Source: Isoperla grammatica
Taxonomy: Eukaryota > Arthropoda > Insecta > Plecoptera > Perlodidae
DNA length: 64,000 bases
Reading direction: 5' to 3'
Assembly (NCBI GenBank): GCA_945910005.1
Contig: OX246747.1
Span: forward strand, 34,480,742 to 34,544,741
Shown in pieces: positions 23,805-34,673 of this stretch (the first letter of the stretch is position 1; each line of letters opens with the position of its first letter). The translations under genes and the position numbers were made by a program. A model generated the notes under the pieces. That model had not been told where the DNA came from. It did not search any database and was given only the letters and a program-made list of their open reading frames with translations.

Positions 23805-25000
23805 GTTGTTGTTGCTGTACTTGTTATTATTTTTATTCTTGTTATTTTTATCATTATTGTAAATTAAAGTAGTTACCCAATGGACGAACTTGCAGTTATT
23901 TTGTTATACTCTTGAAAATTACGTCGCTTTCTTCCATAAAAATCATAGTTAAACAATAATTTGTAGGAAAATCTACAATTTCACTCAAATACAATTATTT
24001 TCTAATTTCCCAATATTGAAAGGGTCGCAGTCTTTGTGAGAAGACATTTCTATAACGAACGATCTCCGTAGAAACTTAACGAAGGTAATCATCCCTACGT
24101 TTTAATCTTGAAGACGGTCTTGATGAGATGGGGGGGGGGGGGGGGGGGAGGGGAAGTAGGGGGGGGGTAACTCTATTCTACAGCGCTGATGACTCGATCT
24201 GAAATGAGTCGCGCGATGGATGTTGACGATCAAAGCGAAGTCTCGAACTCTGGAAACCCCGCGTGGTCTATGCAAAGTAGCTAACACTAAATAGTGTGAT
24301 GGAGTGGTTTCGTAGTAAATTGGTTATTAATGGGCCCGATATACACTTGACACACACAATATCGTGTAAATATGCGTTTAGGGGTGCTATAAAGATGAAA
24401 CTGAGTAATGAATTTCATCAGTTCAACTGTCATATTTTTAGAAAGCTCAAGACTGTGGACAAACTCGTGAAATTGGTACACAAACAGACAATTTTTTAAA
24501 TGATCTATAGGGTTTTAGGGCCCTTAAACTGAGTTAGGGATAGATGCACATTCGAGGATTCGTCGTTTATAGTTGCTATGGAGTAACAATTCCATAGCAA
24601 CCGTCAACAAAACCTTGTACTTGACTGTGCATCTGTCTGATATCACGATCCTCTATAAATAAATATCCAAGGACACAACAATATGAAAACTAGTTTTCTA
24701 TTTTAATTTTCTATTTTTAATTGTTGTTTGTGCATTGTTGCCATTGAAGATTTATAGGACTGTGGGCAATGGTCCCAGCCCAGATTATTTTGAAAAATAG
24801 TCTATTGATAGCATCTCCCATCTACCTACATTTATCACGTCTTCTCAATCCATTGAGGTGTGCGCGTGTGCTTGGGAAAGAGGGAAGGGATGGAATGTTT
24901 GTACATGTACCATCATATGTAAGGTAAATGTTTTGTGAAATGTTTATTTCCTCCCCCCCCCCCCCCCCCCTCGCAAAAGTCCTCCGGTCGCGCACATTTA
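22671..25000. other. intergenic sequence with microsatellites
   Basis: Contains a dispersed phrase TTTAATGTCTATCCTATTCA (23040, also reversed near 46380), an ATT microsatellite and long G and C runs at 24130 and 24952. No gene recognised. Confidence 0.5.
23690..23865. repeat. imperfect (ATT)n microsatellite
   Basis: Long ATT run with GTT and ACT interruptions; long poly-Leu or poly-Ile frames here are artefacts. Confidence 0.95.
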
Positions 25001-25349
25001 GGGTGTATTCACATATTGCTCATAGTGGCCATACTGGAGGCCACAATGGCAGTGATTGGTAGTTCATTATTACTACGTTTCAGCTGGCATTTGGTTGAAG
25101 TTCAACTTTTCTCCATTATGTTTTGCTATTATTACTAAAAAATTATCTCTTATTTCGGCCACTCTTTTTGTTGTTGACAATGGCACACATAATCATTTCC
25201 GTAAACTTTATCGGGCGATATACAAGTTCAAACTCTCATATTTCCCCGTAAACAATATTATTCGTTTTCTATTGACAGCTAAAAGAAACTTGAAATAGTA
25301 CTATAGGTGGCCTCCAATATGGCCGATGTGACGTCACGTGAATACTCCC
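25001..25349. mobile_element. 349-bp MITE with 45-bp inverted ends and TA duplication
   Basis: Left GGGTGTATTCACATATTGC and GGCCATACTGGAGGCCAC pair with GGCCTCCAATATGGCC and ACGTGAATACTCCC at the right. TA at 24999-25000 and 25350-25351. Confidence 0.8.
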
Positions 25350-26058
25350 TACACAATGTGTGTGTGTGTGTGTGTCTGCTTGGGGTCGGTCTCTAGGGTA
25401 GGAGGAGGGGGAGGGGGGTTACAGTACGTCACCAGCTTATGAGTACCTGTCACTTCCACTTCCGGTATACGTATACGCGTATACACTAACAATATAACAC
25501 ATGCGACTAATCGAATAACACTAATCGATATCGATCGATGTGTTTGCACGCACGGTCGACTCGTTTCGCCGTGAATATGTCAGTCATGCTCAGCAACAGC
25601 TGTCACAATCATCCATGTCCGTCTTTGTTGCGCAATCGTCTCCATTTTGTTGTTGTTGTGTAATCGGTCTTTTCCGTTCGTACGTTCGTTTGTCTTTTTG
25701 CGTGTGCCTTGGTCGGGTTTGTTGGGCCAGATAATCATAAATTTTAAAACCACACAAAAATATCATCTAGAAAGATAATAGAGGGTTCGATTTGGAGGAC
25801 TCAAACAGGGATTTAATTGGATTCTGTTGGATTCGATCCAATATCCTTTCAGTAATCATATTATAAAAAATGCGTTCCACAATTCATCGGATTACTATAT
25901 AATCTAACTTGGGCATTAGAGAAATGCAGGTGTTCCAGAATTCATATCTTCGTAACAAGTTTCTGAATCAATCCCTGCAAGCTAATGCCACTCTTATCCA
26001 ACTTTTAACTGAGATTTCTCGTATTACTTGGATTCTTTGTGGCGCAAGTTTGAATTGC

Positions 26059-26132
26059 AGGTCCGTCGATCCCCTGGCGGAGGTTCGGTAAACCTGAGTT
26101 CGACGAGCCTCCGCCAGGGGATTTACGGACCT
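26059..26132. repeat. 74-bp GC-rich hairpin, copy 1
   Basis: Stem of 28 positions, AGGTCCGTCGATCCCCTGGC pairing with GCCAGGGGATTTACGGACCT (three mismatches). A second copy is at 30271-30338. Confidence 0.8.
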
Positions 26133-26164
26133 TGGTTTGAACTAATGAACTTTTAACTGATGTA

Positions 26165-26340
26165 TTTGTATTTTTAAGGGCCGGTCTTACAATCTCCTAA
26201 TAAGAAAGTTATATTTGTAGCAATTAAGCTATTTGGAGGATTTCAAGGGTTTTGATTGGTGTGGTTGCCATGGAGACAACAAGCTATTCAACAAATAAGT
26301 AGTTATTAAGACATTGTAAAACTGGACCTAAGTATTACTA
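26165..26340. mobile_element. inverted-end element, uninterrupted copy
   Basis: Starts GGGCCGGTCTTACAATC and ends ACATTGTAAAACTGGACC. The interior AAGCTATTTGGAGGATTTC is shared with 59590-59965. Confidence 0.7.
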
Positions 26341-26754
26341 CAACTGAATGACTAGAAAGAAATACGCTGTCCTACGATTATGAAAGTAACCCCCAAATTT
26401 CTTTTCATTTTACCAAGCAAAACAAAGTTTAAAAGTTTACCTTTTATGTTGCCAACCCATTCTGATGAGAATAAACGTTACCATAGTAACCAGTTGAAAT
26501 ATGTTACGTCAGCTGTTCTGTTTCAGAAGACGACAAGATTCACTTTTCATCATTAAATTTTAGCTTACCCGAGTTTTTTTTTCTAGAGCCCTTTTGACCC
26601 CAAATATAATCGCTCACTTGAGTTCACGAGAGGCTCGATTACCCATCACAAAAACGTTGCCCCGACCGGGCACCCCACTTTGAATTCCCTGGACAAGAGC
26701 GCGAAGCCGGGAATCGAACCTTGATCTATCTACATGTATTCTAGAATAAACAAG

Positions 26755-26985
26755 CGGAAGCGTATGCTTCTGGTAGGGCCACCATAGCCGGACTGGTCGA
26801 GGAGGAGAAGTCAGACGAAGTGCAGTCCACTCCCCAATCCCATTTCCTTTTTCCTCACGTGCCCTCCTACTTGCCCCTTTCCTCCAAAGAGCCCCCAATT
26901 TCATCTTCATCATCACCCACTCATCGTCTTGATTAGCCAAGTTCCAAAAATATAAGACGTTAAGCCCAGATATCAATCAATCAAT
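26755..26985 (-). repeat. dispersed repeat family E copy
   Basis: GAAGCGTATGCTTCTGGTAG and GCAGTCCACTCCCCAATCCC, with the tail TATAAGACGTTAAGCCCA also seen at 46440. An open stretch here is likely only repeat sequence. Confidence 0.65.
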
Positions 26986-27618
26986 CTAGAATAAACAAAC
27001 TAGCCTAACAATGTATGTCTTGTCTGAACGAAAATAAATTATTCTGGCAATGCTTATTTAAATCTTCAACTGTACCTACTCGGTTTGTTTTTTGATTCAC
27101 AACCGGGAGTCGAACCCTAAACCTTCTCTATTGAAAACGGGAACAAACGCAGCCAAACAATGCAAGCGTATTTTCTTAACGAAAAAAAACCTACACAAAT
27201 GTATAATTTTAATCTTGAATTGTACTAAAAACTATTTCGTTTTTCGACGACGCCCAACCGGGAGTCGAACCCTAAACCTTCTACCTATACGTATAATAAA
27301 CCGAGCGAAATAATGCAAGTATTTCTGAACGGTAAAAAAAACGAACAATTCTAGAAAAGATAAAATTGTAACGTACTCACTCAAGTCTTGTATTTCGGCG
27401 TCTGACGAAGCCTCCGGTGGGGTGACGAAGATGCTACTGACGACCGAAGTGTTCACCGCCAGCTTAAGAGCGCGACTAAGTTCTGCTCTGAAGCCTGCAG
27501 ACAATGCCCACACTCTCAAACAATATGTGTAAACCTAGACTGTGGTGCATGGTCACCCTACACCAGGCGAACCGGTGGGTAGGGCGCGCCGCGTAAAGGG
27601 GAGCCATTCGCGACACTC

Positions 27619-27975
27619 GCGTGGATCCTTTTTGTGGGGAATATATAGTCTACACTCTCTACTTGTTCGACATAATCGAGATTTCGATTTATTTCGACTC
27701 GATATCGATCACTAGAAAAACAAGCGTGGATCCTTTTTGCGGGGAATATATAGTCTACACTTTGTTCTTGTTACACATAATCGAGTTTTCGATTTATTTC
27801 GATTCGATATCGATTACTAGAAAAACAAGCGTTGATCCTTTTTGTGGGGAATAAAATAGTCTACACTCTGTAGCCTACTTGTTAGACATAATCGAGATTT
27901 CGTTATTTGTTAGACATAATCGAGATTTCGATTTATTTCGATTCGATACCGATTACTATAAAAACAGCCGTGGAT
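27619..27975. repeat. 105-bp tandem repeat
   Basis: Units start at 27619, 27724 and 27829 with a fourth start near 27968. The third unit is lengthened by an inner duplication of GTTAGACATAATCGAGATTT. Because 105 is divisible by three, an open frame repeats DPFCGEYIVYTL. Confidence 0.9.
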
Positions 27976-28310
27976 CCTCTTTCTGAGGGATATCATATTA
28001 TTTGTCTGTCCAGAAAAACAAAATTGATCTGAAAAAATCCGAATAATAATTATAATACAAGTCTATCTATTTACTAGTCCCAATCTATTCATACTGACCT
28101 ATGATTCTATCTACCGCGTCTTTCAGGCACACTGTTTCTCGAAAATCAACAGATTCCTGGCGGTCTTCCACACACAATCGCAAAGGCGGTATTGTGCTTA
28201 GTCGAGTTCACAATCCTCGTTTATCACGCCCACTGTGAATTTCCAGGTATCCACCCAAAGTTCGTAAATTATCCCTTATCCACCTGTTTCAATTCAAGAT
28301 GGTGGAAACT

Positions 28311-28628
28311 ATTCATAGTTCCCACGTGACGTCACAGCGGCCATGATTGCGACACAATTGATGAGGACCAATCCTAGACCATTTACAATACTATTCAAAT
28401 TTCATAAATAAGTCTAATTTATAATTTTAAAAGTAAACATAAGATATAAAACATTAAAAATTACTACACACAACAATTTTTCTTCAAAAGCAGGCTAGAT
28501 TTTAAAGAACTACGAATTTATGTATTCTACGACAACATCCTTCAATTGTTTCTCCATGGCAACGTCAAAGTTTGATCACAAATGTGGCCGCCACGCGCAA
28601 ATATGTGACGTACGTGCAACCTATGAAT
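28311..28628. mobile_element. MITE family D copy
   Basis: Ends ATTCATAG...CTATGAAT with CCACGTGACGTCACAGCGGCC and ATGTGACGTACGTGCAACC inside; reverse-oriented match of 57116-57443. Confidence 0.8.
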
Positions 28629-29345
28629 TAGACAATTATGAAAATTAAGTTGGTAACTATTGGTTCTTCGTTTCCTCTGGCCTCTGACTTAAGCACGAAA
28701 TCCCCCCCCCCCCCCCCCCCCCCCCTTAACTTTATTCAATACCATACTTATAACAATAGTAAAATCGCTCGAAAATAATTTTAAGAGAATAAATTGGCTT
28801 AGATAAGCTCAATTGTTCCATTTGCCACAGCCCATCGCCTTTGATATCTCTCCCCTTTATTGGAAACCTTTCTCCCCCCCCCCCCCCCGCCGCCCCCTTC
28901 CTGTCACTTTTCGCGCGCTCGCTCATTTCCTGTGCAATTTCCAAAACCTTTAATTAACTTTTTAAATTAAAAATTGATTTCCATTCATTGCGTAACTAAT
29001 AAACTGTCTGTGTGTTTCCACCCACGAATTGACTTATCATCCATTGATTACAGTCGTGTTGGGCGAGCGAAGCGTATCATTCCTTGAGCAAAACTTGTTC
29101 TATTATCTTGGTTTATTTCAAGGTTGCTTGATCTCCAAACTTGCGAGTTCGACGAGCCTCCGCTAGTCGGAGATCAAGCGGGCGGACATTGGTTTATTTT
29201 TCTTAATTTTATCAAAGAAAAGTGTTGTTACGTTAAGTGGCCCTTCACACTGAAAACTTACAGTAAAATTTACAGTAAACCGAAGCATCCAGCTCAGCCA
29301 ATGGGATTGACTCAAATGATACTTTACCTGTTATAGGCCTACTGT

Positions 29346-29993
29346 TAAGCCGCATTCACATAAATGACTATTGATTACTGACTATTGACTATTGACTAGT
29401 GATTATTGACTACCCAAAGAAAGATATGAACACTACACAACTAAGTTCTTTGACACGTATGATCTGCCACCTAGAACAAATGAATCAAACTGATTGACAA
29501 ACAACGAGCTGTCAAAATAATAAAATTGCAACATTATGAAGAAAACGAGGTATGGCGATAGTAACTGTTCACCAGTTAAAACGTTTAATGATGGGCTTAA
29601 CCAAGTTGTGAAGGTTTTGTATGTTTCTTGTTTGTTTTGAAGATTTGTTTTCAAAATAAGAATATTTTATTGTATGACAGCTTCATAAAAATAATAAATA
29701 AATAATATTCGCCGGAAATAGTCAAAAACAAATATACACTTGACAGTAATTGAATAGTGGTATTGACTTCCGTTGCTCCACATTCATTGGCTGAACGCGA
29801 ACGTTGTGATTGGTTGTAACTATGACTTCCAGATATCTTCAATTCGTTAGTCAATAGTCAATAGTCATAAGTCAAAAGTAAAGTTGTGTGAACGTCAGCA
29901 CGTATCGCCTATGGTTCAATTCGCTTAGTCACTAATCAATAGTCAATAGTCAATAGTCAATAGTCACTAGTCATTTATGTGAACGCGGCTTTA
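29346..29993 (-). mobile_element. 650-bp inverted-repeat element, copy 1
   Basis: Ends read GCCGCATTCACATAAATGAC and its complement, followed inside by many TAGTCAATAGTCA units. The interior carries a family-A-like segment. The copy at 34024-34673 is nearly identical in opposite orientation; a 73-codon open stretch differs by one amino acid between them. Confidence 0.85.
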
Positions 29994-30270
29994 CCGTTCA
30001 TTTTGTTTTAATGTATTTTAACCATTATACACCTTCATCAATCAATCAACATTATACTGTTTCTTTGGAATCAATGAATGAAATATTATAATCAAAAACA
30101 AAATTATAGCAAGGTTCTTAGAATAAAATTATACGTTGCTTTAAAAATCAATTATCGAAATCGTGTTTGTTAGATTGGAATCAACGATTTGAAAATCAAC
30201 TATATATAATTGTTTTAATCAATTTCAATTGTAACTACGCTAACATTTAAATCTCTTTACTACACTCTCA

Positions 30271-30338
30271 AGGTCCGTCGATCCCCTGGCGTAGGTTCGG
30301 TAAGTTCGACAAGCCCCCGCCAGGGGATTTACGGACCT
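30271..30338. repeat. 68-bp GC-rich hairpin, copy 2
   Basis: Same stem as 26059-26132 with a shorter loop. A partial relative (GAGTTCGACGAGCCTCCGC) lies near 29148. Confidence 0.8.
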
Positions 30339-31496
30339 TGCTACACTCTATCATTATTTAGATACAATTGTGTACCGCGAATATTGACTCGGCACCTCCA
30401 CCATTTCGTTAATACGCTTCATCATTATTGGGATTGTTGACCCGGCGCCTACACCAAATTATGACTTCCCGACAAATATGATCCATAAATGCTTTGCTAT
30501 GACATATTATGACACCTTGCAAGCGACAACATTTGAAAGGTATTCACAGATTAAAACTCTATCAATTTTTTTGCATCGAAACTATGTTCTATCGCAAACT
30601 AGAACCTAATTACAAAACATACATTGCCGACAGTAATGGCAAATCTTTTTATTTCATATTTATTCATATTTTTTATTATTTATATTTATTTATTTTATTC
30701 AAATTTTCAATTTAGACCCAACTAGTGTTTCAAAACATATATTTTTTTGAACACATTTGTATTTTTGTCTATCCATTACGTTACAACACAATTTATGCAT
30801 TCTTCTATTTATTATGTGTGCGTCAACTCTGAAGTTACCGTTTAAAATACAAATAAAATAATTTTAAAGCGTTCATATACCAGAAATATAAATCCAACTC
30901 CGAATGGGTTTTGGAATCATATATATTTTTTAGGGGACCGCAAATTATCAATTAATCAGTCGGATGGGGTGAAAGGCGGGGGAGGGGGGGGGGGGGGTAT
31001 ATGATGGGTGTGGGGTAATCCAGAATGTTTTATAGCTGTAAAATCCACGAGAAACGATTTTGAAGTGGGGTTAATTTGATTCCCACTCTCATAATACACA
31101 GTAAACATCTGTGTGTCCCGTGCAGAAAGGATTCACGTTTTAATAATTATGTCACGTTCGTTGTCAGTTGTACGCTAATTTCAGACCGCGATTTAAACAA
31201 TGGCGGCTACGGTGGGGTTTGAAATGGGTAGGGAACAAATCAGTTAAAATTTAAAAAGAAAAAGAAAACCACACAATCACACTCTCATAATATGATATAA
31301 AGGCTATATGACATGACCCCCGTAGGCGCACATTTAAAGGGACACATCTACCCTGAGACCAAAAAAAATCATCATTAATTCTTACATTCCGCGCTCATTC
31401 ACAAACAACTGAAAATGCGCATGCGCAGTAGGCCCACAACCTGCTATCACCTTTTTCATCAATCAGTCATATGACTGAATATTGACTATTTATTTA

Positions 31497-32165
31497 GCAG
31501 CGCCGAATCTGCAACTGGTATAAAGCTCGTAACAACCCCATTCGACAGTAGTAGGCTACGAACTATTATTACCATGTTGCCCCCTCTTTTATCTCCATCA
31601 TCATTCAATAATCACCCAATCATATCACCGTATACGTATATGTTGTTAAACACCATGATAATCAAATAAAAACCTATATAATGTTTATAGCAGCGCCGAT
31701 TCTGCAACTGGCATAAAGCTCGTAAGAACCCCATTCGACAGGAGTAGGCTACGTAACATTATTACCATGTGCCCCCTCTTTTATCTCCATCATCATTATC
31801 AATCACCCAAAGTATAGGGCACTAGCAACACCAAAAGACAACAATGAAACAAATGAATTGAATCGATGGACAAACAACAAGCTGTCAAAAAATAATTTCT
31901 TCTGATTTTGGAAAACAACACAAAAATCAAACAAATACACAAACAAAACTTTCACTTAGTTGTTGTCTATCATTAAAAGTTTTAAATGACGAGTAGTTAC
32001 AATTGCTACACTTGTTTTTATTTCTATGGTTGCAATTTTATTATTTTGACAGCTGATTGTGTGTCCATCACTTGAATTCATTTGTTCCATTGTTGTCTGT
32101 TGGTGTTGCTAGTGCCCTATAGGTTGTTAAACACCGTGATAATCAAATAAAAAAAACTACAATGT
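31497..32165. repeat. 190-bp tandem duplication, second copy split by a MITE
   Basis: AGCAGCGCCGAATCTGCAAC at 31497 and AGCAGCGCCGATTCTGCAAC at 31690 start the units; the second resumes at 32121 after the MITE with TTGTTAAACACCGTGATAAT. Confidence 0.85.
31815..32119. mobile_element. MITE family A copy with TA duplication
   Basis: Ends TAGGGCACTAGCAACACC and its reverse complement, flanked by TA. It lies in the second copy of a 190-bp tandem duplication; the first copy (31497-31685) is the near-empty site. Confidence 0.85.
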
Positions 32166-32193
32166 TTTTTCTTTATTATCAGAACGCAATGCA

Positions 32194-32441
32194 AGCTTGC
32201 TTTACAACAATGAAACAAATGAAATGAATCGATTGACAAACAACAAGCTGTCAAACAATAAAATATTCTGATTTTGAAAACAAATCTTCAAAACAAACAA
32301 AACTCTCACAACTTGGTTGCCCCGTTTTCTTCATAATGTTGCAATTTTATTATTTTGACAGCTCGATGTTTGTCCATCAGTTCGATTCATTTGTTACATT
32401 GTTGTAGTTCGGCTGTGACGTCAGTTGCAAGTTCCCTATAC
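32194..32441. mobile_element. MITE related to family A, inverted copy
   Basis: Reverse-complement match of 2537-2842: GCAAGCTTGCTTTACAAC at the left, GTCAGTTGCAAGTTCCCTA at the right. It follows closely after the family A element at 31815-32119. Confidence 0.65.
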
Positions 32442-32771
32442 TACCTAATCCAAATACCGTCTAGTTTTCGCAGCTAATGTTTTCTAGCTCGTCTGTAGCG
32501 TGTTATAAATGCGAGCACTTGTAAACCGACACCTCGTGGGCATATTAAATGTCTGTGCAACTAGAGATGTCCTGTCCTGTCCTGTCTATAGGTGGAAAAT
32601 GAAAAAGTAGAGTAGAGACCTATAGGCCTAGACCTACACAGGAAGTGTGGCCTGCATGCCACCTGCTGGAACAATACGTGGTCGCGTTGCTGGCGGAGCG
32701 TGCAGCAATAAACCACTCTCAATAAATTCAAAAGTTAAGTTGATGGAGGTTTTCACGACCCGCAGATGGTA

Positions 32772-32964
32772 ACAGATTATTTTCTTCTGGGTTGTTTCGT
32801 CGTGTCGGTAAAGAGTATTCACTCGACGTTTCGCCACCCATGTTTGTGGCTTTTTCAAGACTTTTTCAAGACCAGTCTTGAAAAAGCCACCAACATGGGT
32901 GGCGAAACGTCGAGTGAAAACTCTGTACCGACACGACGAAACAACCCAGAAGAAAATAATCTGT
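32772..32964. mobile_element. 193-bp near-perfect hairpin element
   Basis: ACAGATTATTTTCTTCTGGG at the left pairs with its complement at the right, arms of about 90 bp, each with CACTCGACGTTTCGCCACCC or its complement. Confidence 0.85.
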
Positions 32965-33123
32965 TCCCAAATTCAAAAGTTGTTCTGAATCGACCTTGTT
33001 GATTCTGACATCTGTCCGCACTATCCAATCACTGATTTATATGCACGTGTAGGGACATGGTTTCAAGTCCCGCGTATAGCATGTTGTTTTAGGAGGTATT
33101 GTCCTATCATTTATCACCCAAAA

Positions 33124-33303
33124 GGGTGTTTGGATAGCTGGGAAGGAATGTCCGAGGGCTGTTAGTAGGACTCAATCCCATCAACATTCGCCTTTACGAC
33201 TGAGGAAAACCTCGGAAAAAAACTTCAGTCAGGACTGCCGGTGGCTGGAATCGAACCGGCGACCTCGCGAAGTAGTCTCGCGTCTTCCCACTGAGCCACC
33301 TCT
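33124..33303 (-). mobile_element. tRNA-derived SINE
   Basis: Same family: B box GGTTCGATTCC, GAGGTTTTCCTCAGTCG, and GGACATTCCTTCCCAGC in the body. Confidence 0.85.
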
Positions 33304-33308
33304 ATCGG

Positions 33309-33445
33309 TTATGGTTGCTATAGAGTTTGATTTTCTTATGGAAAATAGCAAGGGCGGTATACACATACAACTGTCAAGGTAATTACTGGATTTGTTGTTA
33401 TGCAATTGTTTTCCATAAGAATAACAAACTTCATAGCAACCATAA
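33309..33445. mobile_element. 137-bp inverted-repeat element
   Basis: TTATGGTTGCTATAGAGTTT and TTCTTATGGAAAA pair with TTTTCCATAAGAA and ACTTCATAGCAACCATAA. Confidence 0.75.
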
Positions 33446-34023
33446 ACAAATCATACATACTTAAATTGTCAACAACAAATAGTTGTTTATGTTATACGAT
33501 ATATTCTAACTGAAATGCTCGTTTGCACATGTTAAAAAAGACACACACACATTTAACTGACAAGACAATCTTGAAAATTAACTTTCTTGTGCGTTTACTG
33601 CAAAACGATCGCGAAAACTGAACGACTGTCAAACCGTAAGATGCTCAACCTTCGTTAACCCTTATTTAACCCCTCCATATAGTGCTAAACCCTTGTTATC
33701 ATAATTCCTCTATAACAAGGGACGCAAGCCCGGTTGTCACAGGGAGGGAACTCAGTCCATATTCTAATCCTGTGGGAACTCCAGGCAGCGTCATCTGCCA
33801 TTCAAGCTGCCTTGTTAGGGGTAGTTTATCATCATAAAAGTGGTTTAATTCACGCACAACAAATGAAAACATAGATAGCGCTGCTAAGCAAACTCTTTAC
33901 GGCGCCTTAATGATTTAACAATACAACAACAATGCACAAGTTACAGATAAACAAATTCTTCATAATTGGTAGTTGATGTTCGTGCCAACAGAATGCATAT
34001 TGTCTATTTGAGTGGTCAATAAC

Positions 34024-34673
34024 TTAAAGACGCGTTCACATAAATGACTAGTGACTATTGACTATTGACTATTGATTATTGACTAAGCGAATTGAACCAT
34101 AGGCGATACGTGCTGACGTTCACACAACTTTACTTTTGACTTTTGATTATTGACTATTGACTAACGAATTGAAAATATCTCGAAGTCATAGTTACAAGTT
34201 ACAACCAATCACAACGTTCGCGTTCAGCCAATGAATGTGGAGCAACGGAAGTCAATACCACTACTTAATTACTGTCTAGTGTATATTTGTTTTTTACTAT
34301 TTCCGGCGAATTTATTTATTTTATTATTTTTATGAAGCTGTCAAACAATAAAATATTCTGATTTTGAAAACAAATCTTCAAAACAAACAAGAAACATACA
34401 AAACCTTCACAACTTGGTTAAGCCCATCATTAAACGTTTTAACTGGTGAACAGTTACTATCGCCATACCTCGTTTTCTTCATAATGTTGCAATTTTATTA
34501 TTTTGAGAGCTCGTTGTTTGTCAATCAGTTCGATTCATTTGTTCTAGGTGGCAGATCATACGTGTCAAAGAACTTAGTTGTGTAGTGTCAATATCTTTCT
34601 TTGGGTAGTCAATAATCAATAGTCAATAGTCATTAGTCAATGATCAATAGTCATTTATGTGAATGCGGCTTTA
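34024..34673 (+). mobile_element. 650-bp inverted-repeat element, copy 2
   Basis: Opposite-orientation counterpart of 29346-29993, with the same GTTCACATAAATGACTA ends and subterminal TAGTCAATAGTCA repeats. High identity suggests recent movement. Confidence 0.85.

Noticed and set aside
23641..23862. Poly-Leu and poly-Ile open stretches
   Set aside because: They come from the ATT microsatellite.
24180..24215. Hammerhead ribozyme candidate beginning CTGATGACTCG
   Set aside because: CTGATGA and GAAA are present but the sequence between them cannot form a convincing stem II.
26614..26976. 120-codon open stretch on the - strand
   Set aside because: It coincides with dispersed repeat family E, whose other copies are not open.
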